Shown piece after piece: positions 1 to 11,613 of a stretch of 64,000 nt of DNA. Below the pieces are notes generated by a model. That model was not told the origin of the DNA and did not search any database. It saw nothing but the letters and a program-made list of their open reading frames with translations. The stretch is from positions 372,001 through 436,000 of the forward strand of contig CAMPDV010000024.1 of NCBI GenBank assembly GCA_946699065.1, given 5' to 3'. A program made the position numbers and the translations under genes. This DNA is from Loxodes magnus. Its lineage: Eukaryota; Ciliophora; Karyorelictea; Loxodida; Loxodidae. How positions within the stretch are numbered: position 1 is the stretch's first letter; each line of letters starts with the position of its first letter.

Positions 1-591
1 TCCAAATATATCTTGCATCTCTTGTATGTGTGGAATCTTGATTTGAACAGGTAGCACAGCTTGATGATCCTTCTGGGAGGAGTTATTTCTATGGGTTTTA
101 TGAATTCTAGTTCCATTTTATTTTCAGCTAAGGTTTAAGGTTAAATTCTTTTTTCTCCCAAAAGTTTCACTTCGATTTCCTGTTTCATTAATCTTTCTTA
201 ATTGTTTTAACTTTTCTATAATAATTTTTGGTTTTCTTTCTTTAATATTTAAGCTTCTTCTTATAGGTTACGGATAGATTTCATAAGTTATTCTATTATT
301 AGCTATTTATCATTTTTCTATTTCTACATTATTTTTTAATTACCACTTTTCATGTAGTTGCTTGATCGTGGCTATGGGAGTAAATAGTCTCGCTTGCTTT
401 AGCTAGTTTCTGTTAATTTAATTTCTTATTCAATTTAAGATTATCTTTATTTTTCTAAATTTGGGGGTTAAAGAGCCTAAGAAAATTATTATGTTATTAA
501 AGAAGACTTGGTAGAAGAAGAATTAGAAGTCTCTGGTTTTTTTCCTTTTTAATGGAGCTGGAAAAAAACCCTTCTTGAGACCTTCTGCCAT
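1..591 (-). CDS. Gene H (N-terminal part): coiled-coil, zinc-knuckle protein
   Basis: Upstream half of a minus-strand gene whose downstream half lies outside the window; complete copies are at 22890-23659 and 45964-46732. The part seen here encodes a long Gln/Lys/Glu-rich coiled coil (for example KKENQKLLQKSQNNQERLMK) and reaches the start of the zinc-knuckle region. A possible ATG is at 591, but the first 90 bp hold homopolymers whose length differs between copies (this copy lacks one C near 549), so the true start may be the downstream ATG near 360. Frames join cleanly if a 20-nt GT..AG intron near 325-345 is removed. Confidence 0.55.
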
Positions 592-639
592 TTTTAATAA
601 TCCTCACCAATATAGAATCAAGATCTGAGTATTTAAAAA

Positions 640-3473
640 ACTTAATTTCAATCCAAGGAAAATCTTACTTATAGTTAGAATTTTAGTACATTGAATAAGC
701 TTAAACAGCAAACAATTTAAGGCTTATTAAGAAAAGGGAAACTTAGAAATACAAAAATTGAAATAACTAGAAAGTAATTTAACTGAATGGCTTAAGTAAT
801 TTAATTAAAGGCTTAGTTCTAAAATTTAGTAATATTAAGAAGCATCTAGAGTTAAAAGCAATAAAAACTAGTTTAAACAGAATAACGAAAGGAGGCTGAA
901 AGAAAATTTCTGTTTAGCCATAAAAATGAATTCACTTCTTTTAGGAGAAATCATAAACTTTACATTTGTTTAATGACGATAATAAAAGAAATGGTAATAT
1001 GGAAATATAATAAAGTTTCCCATAAGTTATGGAAGTTTATACTTTAATAATCTCTCTATTTAGCTGATGGAATTTATCTTTATTCTTGTTAAATACAATT
1101 TGTCTATTAATCTGTATGGAACTTTTATTAATTAAGAGATATGAAAGTTGGAAAGAAGTTCCTAGATTCACTGCAGTAAAAGGAAAGCTTCTTATTATTA
1201 GCTGTGCTAATTAACTTTCCTATTTTCAAACAGTAGAAAGTTTGGAATTAATGAGAGAAAAATTAAAATTTCTCACTTACTTAGCTATATCTATATTAAA
1301 TCTAATTCATACTTTGATAAATAAGAAGCAAATGTTTGATTGGTCGGAGGATAAACCTCACTAGGGAAAAATTAAAATTAGGAATTGAAATTTAATATCC
1401 AAGAAACCTCCTTGTTGTATGTAATTTTCTACTTCCTCAAAATCTTAGTTTATCTGCATCAGCAATAGACAATAATAGTTATTGGAAGATATCTAGAAAG
1501 CAAATAATAATAAAAGAGATGCAAAAGAGTAAGAAGCAACTGAAAAATTCAGAATATCAGAAACATATAGAAGTATATAATAACTTAGAAGGATAGGATA
1601 TAGATAATAAGTCTGATTGAACACAATAAAATATTTAAAAATTAGTTTTTTAGTGATGAAAAATTAGTACTTAAGCTTATAGAGTGAAATTATAAAGGCA
1701 ATAGAGAAACAATGAACAGTAGCTTTATATATATTTTAGGTTTATATTATTTAAAAATTAATTTTGCCCTTCTTAAGTCTTTTAATTTTAGTAACTAGGA
1801 AAAGTAAACAATCAACTGAAATTTTATATAGATCATTACTAGAAAAAGTTAATAAGTAATTTGATCAAAATAATATGAAGTACAGTGATGCTAAACTCTT
1901 GTAATGGATTTCTAAAAATAAAGAAAATTAGGATAAATTTCAGGTTTTATAAGATAAATTAAAGTATATCTTTTAATTTAAATTAATTAAATATTGGAGA
2001 TAATTGTTTAGTTAAAATTAAAGAGCTCCATATAAGTATTTCAAGAATTATATCTACTTGCAGAAAAGGGAAATAGAAGAATTTAGGTTAATTAGAGTCA
2101 TTTTTTACCCTTAATATGAATTAGAAGAAAGAAAAAAATAAATTTCAAGCTGAATTTAATAAATGAGAGCTTTATTAGTCTAGCAATGGAGCTTAAAGCA
2201 CGTTTTATTATTCTCAGAATAAGATTTGAAGTTAAAAAAATGCTAAGGAGTTTTAATCTAACAGCTTTTTTCTAAGTCTCTATTATAGTTGAGAAAAAGA
2301 CATCAATCAAAACTTTTCTTTTCGTGTTTATTAAAAAATTAAAATTATCTTAAGCGAAACTCTTTAAGCAATCTCTTTAAACGTAAAGGAAATAGATTGA
2401 AAGTATATAAAGAATGATATAAAGGTTGAAGAAGAGATTAACCATCATAAGCATATTGAAGAAAGTTGCAAAGATTGATATATGAATATAAAGATAAGCC
2501 TATTTCATAATTTTGTTATACTTTAATCGTATAAGAAAAAAGCTATAATTATATAAAGATTATATAGAAGTATGCATGAATGCCTTAGCAATTTTGAGAA
2601 AAATAAGTAGAATGAATACATAAAATGTTTAATACCTTATGTATTTGAAAGGAAATATAATGAAATAAGTAGTTGCTTAACATTATATACATATATTATA
2701 AAACTAAAATAAAAAAAGCTAAAGGTAACTTTCAATTCCCTTGAATTTATATCTATTTAATGTAAGGCAAATCAACTAATATAAACCTATAGAACTTAAA
2801 TATAATTAAATATATAGCTTACTTATTTTAACTTGAACACAATTTAAACTCACTGATTTTTAGTAGGATAATAATAGAATAATTATCAAACTAGGAATTT
2901 AAAAAAAAGGTATATAAGAAACCTACAAACTTGCAAATCCTCTAGCTGAAAATAGATAAATAGTATTTAAACTTTCAGTTTAGGTATTATAAGTAAGATC
3001 TTAGTTCACTAAGAAGCACAATAGGCATATCTGCAATTAGATTTTATTATGGAGGTATCATTTAATCCAATTATGAATTAATAAGGAAAATTTATATAAG
3101 TTACTAAAGAACTTGCAATAATGTAAATATATAAATAGGAGGAGAAATATATTTATGGAGATAGCAAATGCATAGCAAGGGAAAAGATTAATCTAATAAC
3201 TATTATAGTGATATTTTTCCATTAGTTTGGCTTTTAATATTCGAACTTTTGCTCTGTAAACATAATTTAATTCAACATCTAGAGATTTTAAGATTTTTCG
3301 AAAGATGATTTATACAAGATTATCAACTCGATACATGGAAAGAACATTGGAGAGTAAAATTGATTCTAGCAAACAAGCTTTATACCTTACAAAGGTAATT
3401 TTTTCAAATAAAAGTCTTAATTTCAAATGTTTACAGTATCATATATAAGCTATTCATTTTTTAAGTTAAATGA
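640..3473 (+). CDS. Gene G: large multi-intron protein, unidentified
   Basis: I do not recognise the family. Four short GT..AG introns (994-1015, 1343-1364, 1573-1588, 1804-1831) bring one coherent protein of roughly 900 residues into register. From N to C it has a Gln/Lys-rich coiled coil (EIQKLKQLESNLTEWLKQ), a hydrophobic stretch likely to span the membrane (LFLLNTICLLICMELLLIK), a long helical Tyr/Trp-rich region with loose repeats such as ILGLYYLKINFALLKSF that faintly resemble Sel1 or TPR units, and a second hydrophobic stretch (FPLVWLLIFELLLCKHN) near the C terminus. The proposed stop is TGA 3471-3473; just before it copy 3 has CAA where copies 1 and 2 have TAA, a silent Gln change. 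The 5' end is not resolved: 640 is only where coding-like sequence begins. Confidence 0.5.
994..1015 (+). other. Intron in gene G (22 nt)
   Basis: GTAATAT..AAAG, 22 nt. Removing it joins the upstream coiled-coil frame to the downstream membrane-segment frame. Less certain than the other three, because the frame just upstream is ambiguous. Confidence 0.45.
1343..1364 (+). other. Intron in gene G (22 nt)
   Basis: GT at 1343, AG at 1364. Splicing creates a TGG codon across the junction and joins two frames that each look strongly coding (..KKQMFDW / EKLKLGIEIQYP..). Confidence 0.55.
1573..1588 (+). other. Intron in gene G (16 nt)
   Basis: GTATATAATAACTTAG, 16 nt. It separates ..SEYQKHIE from KDRIQIISLIEHN.. 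and restores the frame. The GTA..TAG form and the length match the minute introns known from heterotrich ciliates. Confidence 0.65.
1804..1831 (+). other. Intron in gene G (28 nt)
   Basis: GTAAAC..ATAG, 28 nt. The codon AA|A is rebuilt across the junction, joining ..FNFSNQEK to SLLEKVNKQFD.. in frame. Confidence 0.6.
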
Positions 3474-3693
3474 ACCTCATATAATATACCTACTTATCTA
3501 GCTTTTCAAATACATCTTCTAAGCATTGCTAATGTAAAATCTCATATACGAACATTTTGAAGCTTGAATGCATTAATATATTATAAAAAATAAGATATAT
3601 TTATTTAAAAAAATAAACTAAACAATTATCATTAAACTCTTTGTTTGGCTTATTGATATAAAATTAGTTAAGCTTAATTATAAAAGTTAATAA

Positions 3694-6600
3694 ATGTTAG
3701 GTTTGATGTTAGTATTTATTAATCTACTTAGTACCTTCTTATCTAAGGTAGCTATTATTTCTAGCGATTATAACTAAGAAGCTTAACTTTATTCTTTATC
3801 TTTACGAGCAATGCTTGTTGATAAATTTGGTATTCCTTTTAATTGGATTATCTTCGAGAAAATTACTAAGATGAGAGAGATTGAAATGTAAGTATTTAGC
3901 TTAAAAGAGTAAGAAGTGAGTCTTATAATAGATATTACGCTTTAGTAACAGTTCACTCATTTTATTAGCCTTTATTGTGAGCAGCTTGAGATAGTTCATT
4001 TTGTTATTGGAGAAAATAATCAGCAAGAATTTGGAAGCTTCACTTTTTTTATCTTGCCAAGCGAAAGATAAATTGCTAACTGTATGCTTACTTTTATAAA
4101 ACGCTGAGAGTGAAATAAACTTTCCTTCGTTTCAGGCTTGAATTAAATAAACGAGGTAAAACTAATCGCTTAATAGTTCCAGGTTCAATTCTTTGGAGTT
4201 TAGAGCTTAAATCAGAATCAATCCAACTTTTTTAGTTAGTTTAGCAAAGCAACCGAAATAGCAGGGTCTAAGTTTTACTATTTAGCTTTTGAGGATAAAT
4301 TTTAGTTTTATCTAAATCAGATTATCAAGAAGCAAATTTTCAGGAAAGGATTCACTCTACTCTTTTCATTTAGGAACTCAATGTTACTTTGGTCTACTCC
4401 AAATAATATAGAAGGTTCTATTGGATTTAGTTTCAGGGATCAAGTTATAGTTACAGAGATTGAATTCTAACTTTATTGTGTCGAGATAGCCTTGTCTAAG
4501 ATAATTAATTCAGAAGAAGAAATGAAATCATGAGATACTAAGGTATTATAAAAGCATTTATAAAATATCTTAGATTAAGGCTAAGAGCTTATAGAAGTTT
4601 GGTTTAGAGTATTGAATGTATAGGGAGATAATTTAGTGGATATTGGATTTTTAGATTAAACTAGGTTTGTCCAAGAGAAGTACATAATTTGACCTGGGAA
4701 TACAAAAGATATCCCTAAGAATGAAAAAGTAAAAATTCCTATCAGTATGAACTTAGATTGGTGAAACCCTGATGGATCTTGGATTTAGTGAATGGATAAT
4801 TATTTCTTAGGTAGACTCTATGCAGTAGATTGAATCAATAAACAATAGAATATTCTAAAAAATTACGATTTAGAGGTTTAAGAGATAAAAGCAGGGGCAA
4901 CAGTATTTAACTACGACTATGTATACAAAGAATGAGCGAATAAGAAAAATGATTTTGGACTTATTTACTTCTTGCCTATATCAAGTGGAAATGCGCTTAG
5001 CCAATTAAACTTTTTCAAAAGTCAAAATTTTTCGATTCAAACAGCTTCTGGAGCTAACAAAGCTTCATAGCTCTCTAGTATATCGTAATTTCCTAACTAT
5101 ATAAGATCAACAATGCCTGATGATTTTATTGCATGAATGCTGGCCTAAACTTCTTTCAACGAAGGATGAAAAGACGTTGGTATGGTGTATGGAAATCATG
5201 CATGAGGAATTGGACTAATGGAAAGTTTCATGAAAGGAGCTCAAAGATACGGAATTAATATAGCCAACATAAACTAAATACTTCCAGAAGTAGTTACGAA
5301 AGAGAATTTTAAAGAATGATAGCCTGCAATTAGAGAATGCTATCTCAAATCAAGAGTTCTCTTTATATTCACATATGAGACTGATACTTAAATAATATCA
5401 GAGTATTTATATGACTTAGGAGTTAGAGCAGGAGATATGGAAATAATTGGACTTCTGTGACTGAATGAGTAAATAGTGTTTGGCAATGGCTCAAATCCTA
5501 ATTAATTTAAAATATAAGAAGTACTGAAAGGCTCATTTTAGTATTATTCAAATGTATGAGTTGGAGAAATGGGATAACAAATTAAACAGGAGATAGAGGT
5601 ATGATCAGGAAAGGAAGTTCTGAAATAAAATTCATTTGAATTTGATATTGTTCTTCTAGCAGCTACGGCTATGAATGCTGTTATATTAGATGGAGAGAAT
5701 TTAGGAAAATTCGGAATTATAACAGATTATATGAGAAAAGTTCAAGTAATAGGGACAACTGGATTAATAAGAATTAAGTAAGGTACTAATGATAGAAGTA
5801 ACATTCCATAACAAATATATAATTATAGAAAAAATAGCACTAAATAGTGAGTTATAGAGCCTATTGGAAGATACTGCGTGAACTGCGATGTTGTATGGGA
5901 ATATTATAAACCTATAATGTGAGGTGATGGAACGACTAATGATTATTTAGATCACTGGAAACTTAAATGTCCATTTAAAGAAAGAGATAGGGAAGATTTC
6001 AAGAAAGGATTAATAGTTAAGTATTCAATTATCGGTTTTTTAGCCTTAAGTGTGCTAATCTTAGGAAAACTATCTTGCAGAGTCTGAAAAAATGCCTAAT
6101 TTGAATATTTAGACTACAATACCTGAGGTACTATGTTTGATTTTTTCCAAATTGTATACCTTCTGACGCTATAGTTATAACTATTCTTTTTAGGACCGAA
6201 CTTAAAATTCTACGGATAACAATATAAAGTTACAAAGGATTTCATTTTGCTCGATCTTATAAAATTACTAAATCTTGATAAAGATCTAGAATACTTGACT
6301 TAAGGAATTATAGTAATAATAACAGGTATATGAATTTTATTCTTAATAGCCATCTATCTGAGATGAGAATTTTCTAAGAGAATGATAATTAAATTCATTG
6401 GAACTTTGAGCTTTTATTTAAATCCTGCTATTAACTAAATTTTATTAATGCCCATAATGTACAATCTTATTGATTCCTTTTTCTGTGTAGAAGCATATGA
6501 CGCTAATAAAAATGATGGTCTAAGCTTTAAAGAATCTTTCTGGGTTAGAGATTGCTATATCTTATGCTGATAGGATAAGCACCTACTTCTATTTATATTT

Positions 6601-7580
6601 TCCTGAATTGGAATCTTTTTCTATATTCCTACAGCAATTCATTTTGCTCCTTTTTGGTAAGATTTATAAGGAAGTATCTAAAGAATTAGACTTAAGCAAA
6701 ACTACTTCATATGACTTTCTGTATTCGGAGTTCAGATTGTCCTTATCAACAAAATCGACATAGATAAATCAGCCTAATCAGTAGTTTACTTCCTATTTAT
6801 CCTTCTTTTTTCAATCTATACCCATTTAAAAAAACCTATCGCTTATAAAAAGCTAAATAGCATTTGAACAGGCTTATTTTACCTAAATTCATGGTTAGGT
6901 TTCATAAGATGTTTAGAGGAGTTCATTGATATAGAGAATAAGCTAATTATTATAGTTCTATTTCTATCAGGTATCGTTATAATTTTATCCACCTCTTGGT
7001 TTTTCTTCAAAAAAGAGATAACCTTTATTCACGTTTACCAGAAGAACAATTCTCATATAATTAGATGATCTTTTTAGTTTAGATCTAAATACTAAGATCT
7101 TTAGAGTCATATATAGCAGTAATAGTATAAAATAAAGGCTCTAATGATTTAAACTGAAATGCAATTAGATGATCCTAATTATTTATTTAGGAAGCAAGAT
7201 ATATGCTAAGAAGAGTAGTTTTCAGCATTAAGTTTTGAAGACTAGCAATAAGTAATAAGTAAAACTAAATCTACGTAAAAAATTATGGATTCCTTGAAAA
7301 GCATATCATAGAGCTAGAATGTAATTTCTTTATCGCCCTCTGAAAACTTAAGTAAATTTTAACTTTAGAGCTATCTTAGGAGAACTTAAAGTATTAATTT
7401 AATTCTGATGTTCTAGTAGAAGGAAGCTCTTCAGAACTGAAGTTAGATAGCTAAGAAAACTAGATGTTCATATCTAAGAAAAGTTAAAATTTGAATATCG
7501 AAGAAACAAAAGACGAAAGTTATAAGCATGATAGCATGATAAAAGTACCAGAGTTTAAAGTAAAGCATAATTTATTATGA
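3694..7580 (+). CDS. Gene A: tandem Venus-flytrap membrane receptor
   Basis: Single frame from ATG 3694 to TGA 7578-7580 once a 17-nt intron (7352-7368) is removed, giving 1289 residues. Residues 1-17 form a signal peptide. About 20-355 and 365-720 are two type-1 periplasmic-binding (ANF-receptor) domains; the second has RSTMPDDFIAWMLAQTSF and GWKDVGMVYGNHAWGIGLME, the usual glycine-rich lobe pattern. A short Cys-rich linker (GRYCVNCDVVWEYY, about 724-765) leads to about nine hydrophobic segments between 777 and 1106. A Ser/Gln-rich cytosolic tail of about 180 residues follows. The layout recalls class C GPCRs, but two flytraps and nine rather than seven membrane spans make it a ciliate-type receptor; the ligand is unknown. 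Frame, length and stop are conserved in the diverged part of copy 3, which indicates purifying selection. UGA-encoded Trp and UAR-encoded Gln occur throughout. Confidence 0.85.
7352..7368 (+). other. Intron in gene A (17 nt)
   Basis: GTAAATTTTAACTTTAG, phase 1. Removing it joins ..SENL to KLSQENL.. and keeps the downstream frame that is conserved in copy 3. The same 17 nt are present at 53493-53509 in copy 3, where the flanking exons differ. Confidence 0.85.
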
Positions 7581-7701
7581 CAGATATTTTCAACCTACTA
7601 GACTTATATTTTAATTCCTAAGATATATAATTATTTCTTCTCTTTTTCTTTCTTACCAAGCAGAAGATTAATAATAAAAAGCTAAAGTAATAATTTTTTA
7701 T
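7581..7701. other. Spacer between genes A and B
   Basis: About 120 bp of AT-rich DNA after the conserved TGA of gene A. Copy 3 differs here by indels that would break any frame, which supports the assigned stop. No promoter motif recognised. Confidence 0.5.
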
Positions 7702-9989
7702 TACTTGAAGTAAACATCTTAAGCTGCTTGATTAAAATGCTTTAAATTATTGCAATATTTTCTGGCTGGTAACTAAGTTAGTGTTGCTAGTACTGAATTT
7801 TTAAGTTTCCTTAGCTCCCTAATTATAATTTAGGCTTTAATGTTTATTCTTTTAATTTTAACAATAATCGTTTCAAATGTTTCTAAATGGTAATCTTTTC
7901 CTGAGACTATTAGTCCTCCATAGAAAAGATATTCAAACACAGGAGTAACAGACTACTAGAACAGATATTATATAATGTAAAGGAAGTGAAGTAGAGTCTC
8001 TTCTTTATGATGATGCATGTAAATGATAATTCATATTCACAATGAATGATATAGCCTTATCTAAGATATTATTCCTGCTCTTAATATATTAAAGAAGAAA
8101 GTATGATATTGTTCAGTGGGATAACATAATATGGACTAGTTTATAACCTGTGAAAGTTTCAAGTTAAGAACAGAAATTAAAATTAACAATAGTGCGAGGA
8201 GAAATTCTTGAAGACAGATTTAATTCGTATTCCTTTATTGTTTACTAAAGCAAAGGAATTAATTTTACATTTTTAAGGATCTGAGTCTATGTATAACTAA
8301 ATAATGCTTGAGTTTATAATTCATAAGCTAACAAATTAAGCGAAATATAAGCTTAGGGAGATTTACGCTAGTAATAATAATTTCCCATTATTTTGGTAGA
8401 TAAAAATGAGATTTTTCTCAAAAGTGCAGGCTGAAGTTTAGAAAATGATTTGAATATTCTAAATTTAACAAGTTAAATGTGAAGAAAATAAAAATTTAGT
8501 CCTAGTTCTGGGGAATAATATATGCCTAGTTGCTGCTTTTTAAAGAAAGAAAAAAATTTATTTAAGATTAGAGTGACTAGAATCAACCGAAAAAAATGTA
8601 AAAGAGGCTTGGGAACTTGACTATTCTAATCATAATAGTTTATAATTCAAATATTTAGCTATAGATAATTAAAAAGTCTTCAAAGATATAATCCTATCTC
8701 ATTTTTTGACTACAATAAAGACAGAAAGGCATATGGAAGAACAGATTTCGGATATTAAATGACTTAGTAACTTTGAATTTGAACAAGAAACAACTCGAAT
8801 GAGAAATTGTTCCAGAAGGTTTCCGATATACCTGAGCCATTAGTTTCACTTAATGAATGTTATCTCAGCTGATTCATATATCTTGGGAGGTTTATTTTAA
8901 AAGAGCAAAATATTATAATTAATTATATAAAATTGCTTTAGAAAAGTTTATATTATATTATTTTGATCATAAGACGAAATTCCTCAATCTTATACATTCA
9001 TTTTTTATTTGAGCAGGGAAATCTTATTATATGAGGAGGATAAAGTTAATCAATTTGCTGAACGATATGTACAAATATAATATAATCACTACTACTTGGT
9101 AATAAATTTAATGAATTAGCATATAAATGCCAAGAAGAGGAGCATGTGGAACAAATAATAACCAATTTATCTAAATTTATGGGAAAAGCTTCAAGTATTA
9201 CTAATGAGATATAGTAGTTTAATTCTGGAACTAATGAATGAACTTAGCTAAGTTTTGATAAAAGTAAATAAAAGGAGATAATAAATTGCATTCTTTACTC
9301 ATATTAAATAAAATTTACATAATGCTAGGCTAAGATAATGCTTTTGATAGTATAATTGTCTATAGTTATAATATACAAAATAAAATCTTCAGTTAAGTGT
9401 AGAATATCTCTGGAATGTCAGAACCAGCTTGTGGAGCTTGGAAGATTATTTTTCTTATTATATAGGAAAAGCATAAGAAAAAAGATGGTATATGATTTTT
9501 CTTTTATTGACTTTAAAAGCAGAAAAAATATTGAAATTGTAAAAAAGAAGGAAATAAATTACCATTTAAAGTTTATGATCATGCAATAGCGTATTAGAAG
9601 AGAATTATTTTGGTGCTTGGAGGAGTTTATTCAGAAAGATTTTATAGCGAAGATAAAAGAGCTTAAAATGAATTGTGATCTTTGATATTCCAAAAAATAT
9701 GAATAAAATAATTACTATGTGATTGGCCTTGCAGTTAGGGAACTTTTGGAAATAGTAAAGGATAATGCGAACTTTGTCTTTGAGGAATATTTTCAAATCA
9801 AAGTAACTAGTGCTAGCCTTGTTCTAAACTAATGGAAAAGACAAAGAAAGAAGCTTCTTCTTTTAAACAATGCTTTCTTGTTCTTATGGATATTTTAATT
9901 ATTAAGAAAGAGCTACTTTTTGTAAGTATATCATAATTTTATTTTTTCTGTTATAAAAGATTTAAACTACATTTTATGACTTAATGAGC
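7702..9989 (+). pseudogene. Gene B, 5' part: large membrane protein cut by an inversion
   Basis: The start is not resolved (no in-frame ATG; an N-terminal intron is possible). The N-terminal region has one strong membrane segment (LIIIQALMFILLILTIIV) preceded by FLSFLSS, then a long Lys/Glu-rich soluble region. The last third (for example KKMVYDFSFIDFKSRKN and LAVRELLEIVKDNANFVF) ends in a short hydrophobic run (FLFLWIF). Just after WLNE the sequence switches strand: the next 750 bp of the ancestral gene lie inverted. Copy 3 keeps the membrane segment but has lost about 650 bp opposite 9.1-9.7 kb. No family recognised; the layout resembles ciliate multi-domain transmembrane proteins. Called pseudogene because the ORF cannot continue in its original form. 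Confidence 0.55.
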
Positions 9990-10740
9990 ATATTTCTTTT
10001 ATTTTGGAACATTTGCTTCAAACTCTGAAGCTATAGTTAATAGTTTTAAGATATCAGGATCTGAATCTCTAAAGATTTTTATCCACATTAATTGTGAGTT
10101 TATACTAGAAAGGTCATCAGATATAGAGGAAGTGGAAAAAAGGGTTAAATTTTATTTAAATAGCATAGGAGTTTTCTCATCTAAATTAATTAAAATGGAA
10201 GTTTATCCTCTTATCTCACATTTTCTACAAATAATTTGCACAAAACAATTTTTATTTCCCCTTTTGCAAGAAATGTTTTTTAACTTATTTATTGAGGAAT
10301 CATTTTTAAAAATTATATTTGATAACTGATATCCTAGCAACACTCAGTAAAATACTATTATGAATCAGGAGTTGTTTAGCAAAGTTTTACTATGATACAG
10401 AAAACAAAAGTTGTTGGATAAGTTTCTCTCATTACAAGGAATGGAATAAGAGCTTTAATGTCTACAACATAATTTATAATAAAGCTAAGCAAGTTACTTA
10501 AAATTAAGGCTAAAGCCAATACTGCAGTAATAACAGCGAAATGATCTCCTATTAAAGTTTTCATTCGCATAATAAACTAGCTAGTTTGATTAAAATGGCT
10601 TGCTTTATGCAAATAATAAATCTTAATTTTAGATATAATTTTTGCTTTGATATGACTAAAGATATAATTAAGGAAATAATGATTAAAGAATTTATACATA
10701 TTCAAAGATCATATAAAGAAACTTGGTCTCAATTAATTTA
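9990..10740 (-). pseudogene. Gene B, middle part, inverted relative to copy 3
   Basis: The reverse complement of this block aligns with 56220-56985 of copy 3, where it lies in sense orientation and is continuous with both flanks. On the minus strand it encodes two membrane stretches (LIIISLIISLVISK; AVITAVLALALILSNLL), then FLVMRETYP, a Cys-rich bit (CFVQIICRKCEIRG) and SSISDDLSSINSQL. An 18-nt intron follows at a position where copy 3 has 23 nt, and the block ends in TIASEFEANVPKQKKY. Several short frame changes remain that may be further introns. In copies 1 and 2 the block is out of register with the rest of gene B, so any product would be a separate minus-strand peptide. Confidence 0.75.
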
Positions 10741-11613
10741 ATGTGATTATGTTAGAATGAGTAAGAATTTTGTATAATTAGTATTGGTAATTTTATACTA
10801 GGACCTTAGATTACAAGCGAGGAAATTTGATTTAACATAAATTTAAGCACTAAAATAAATTTCATATTTAATGAAAATTCTCTTTTGACTAAGCAGAACC
10901 AGAAAATAATTCCTATCATAAACATTTTTGCAATTTTAAGAACAGTGTTTGGTGTAAAGGGAAGCGTGGGAGGATTTTTAAGTTTAGTAGAAAGACAAAA
11001 ATTAAGATTCGAAAAAAATAAAGAATAGAGTTTACTTGGAATAAATGAAATTCTTTCAAAGGCCGTATTTATAGGTTTAAAGATAGCTATAATTATTAAG
11101 AAACTAAATCAATCTATAAAACTCTACAAGATTACCTAGTAAGTAAATATAGAGATAGCTTTTTAAAAGCTAGAGTAAATAGAATTTTAGCTAATTTTCT
11201 TTTGAGAATATTAACGAAAATGAAATAGTTCGTTTTTGATTTTAAACTGCATTCTCTCATGATAAAAAAGTAAGTCCTTAGAAGCTTAAGTAATTATTTA
11301 TCCTTTAATCGAAGAAAAAGAAAGATTAATTACAGCAATCGAAAGAATACTTATAATTAAAAATGAAGCCTATGAAAAAAGAATAGAAGATGCTAATTTT
11401 ATATGATTATATTTATATCATTTAGAAGTTTACAAAACTCTAACTTCCTGCAAGTTGATAATTTATTAAAAAACTTTCATAAGAAAAGTTTGAAGAGAAG
11501 ATTAGAAATTCTTAAGCTGAAAAATTAAAGATCAATTAACTTCTCAAATGAAAAAGATTTAAAAAAGAATTTTTCAAGTTTATTCACAAGAAGAAATTGA
11601 AAAAGGAGCATGA
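10741..11613 (+). pseudogene. Gene B, 3' part, orphaned by the inversion
   Basis: Plus-strand coding resumes with FAILRTVFGVKGSVGGFLSL and ERQKLRFEKNKEQ, conserved in frame in copy 3. Two further introns are likely: a 16-nt GTAAATAGAATTTTAG (about 11185-11200) that exposes ENINENEIVRFWFQTAF, and a 17-nt one just after SHDKKV. The C-terminal exon is acidic/basic helical (EEKERLITAIERILI) and ends at TGA 11611-11613. In copy 3 this last exon is deleted. In copy 2 a one-base deletion near 34592 shifts the frame. Without the inverted middle this piece has no evident start. Confidence 0.6.

Noticed and set aside
9605..9796. Standard-code ORF, minus strand, 63 aa
   Set aside because: It lies opposite a better plus-strand frame of gene B (VRELLEIVKDNANFVFEEY) and has no features of its own; antisense shadow.
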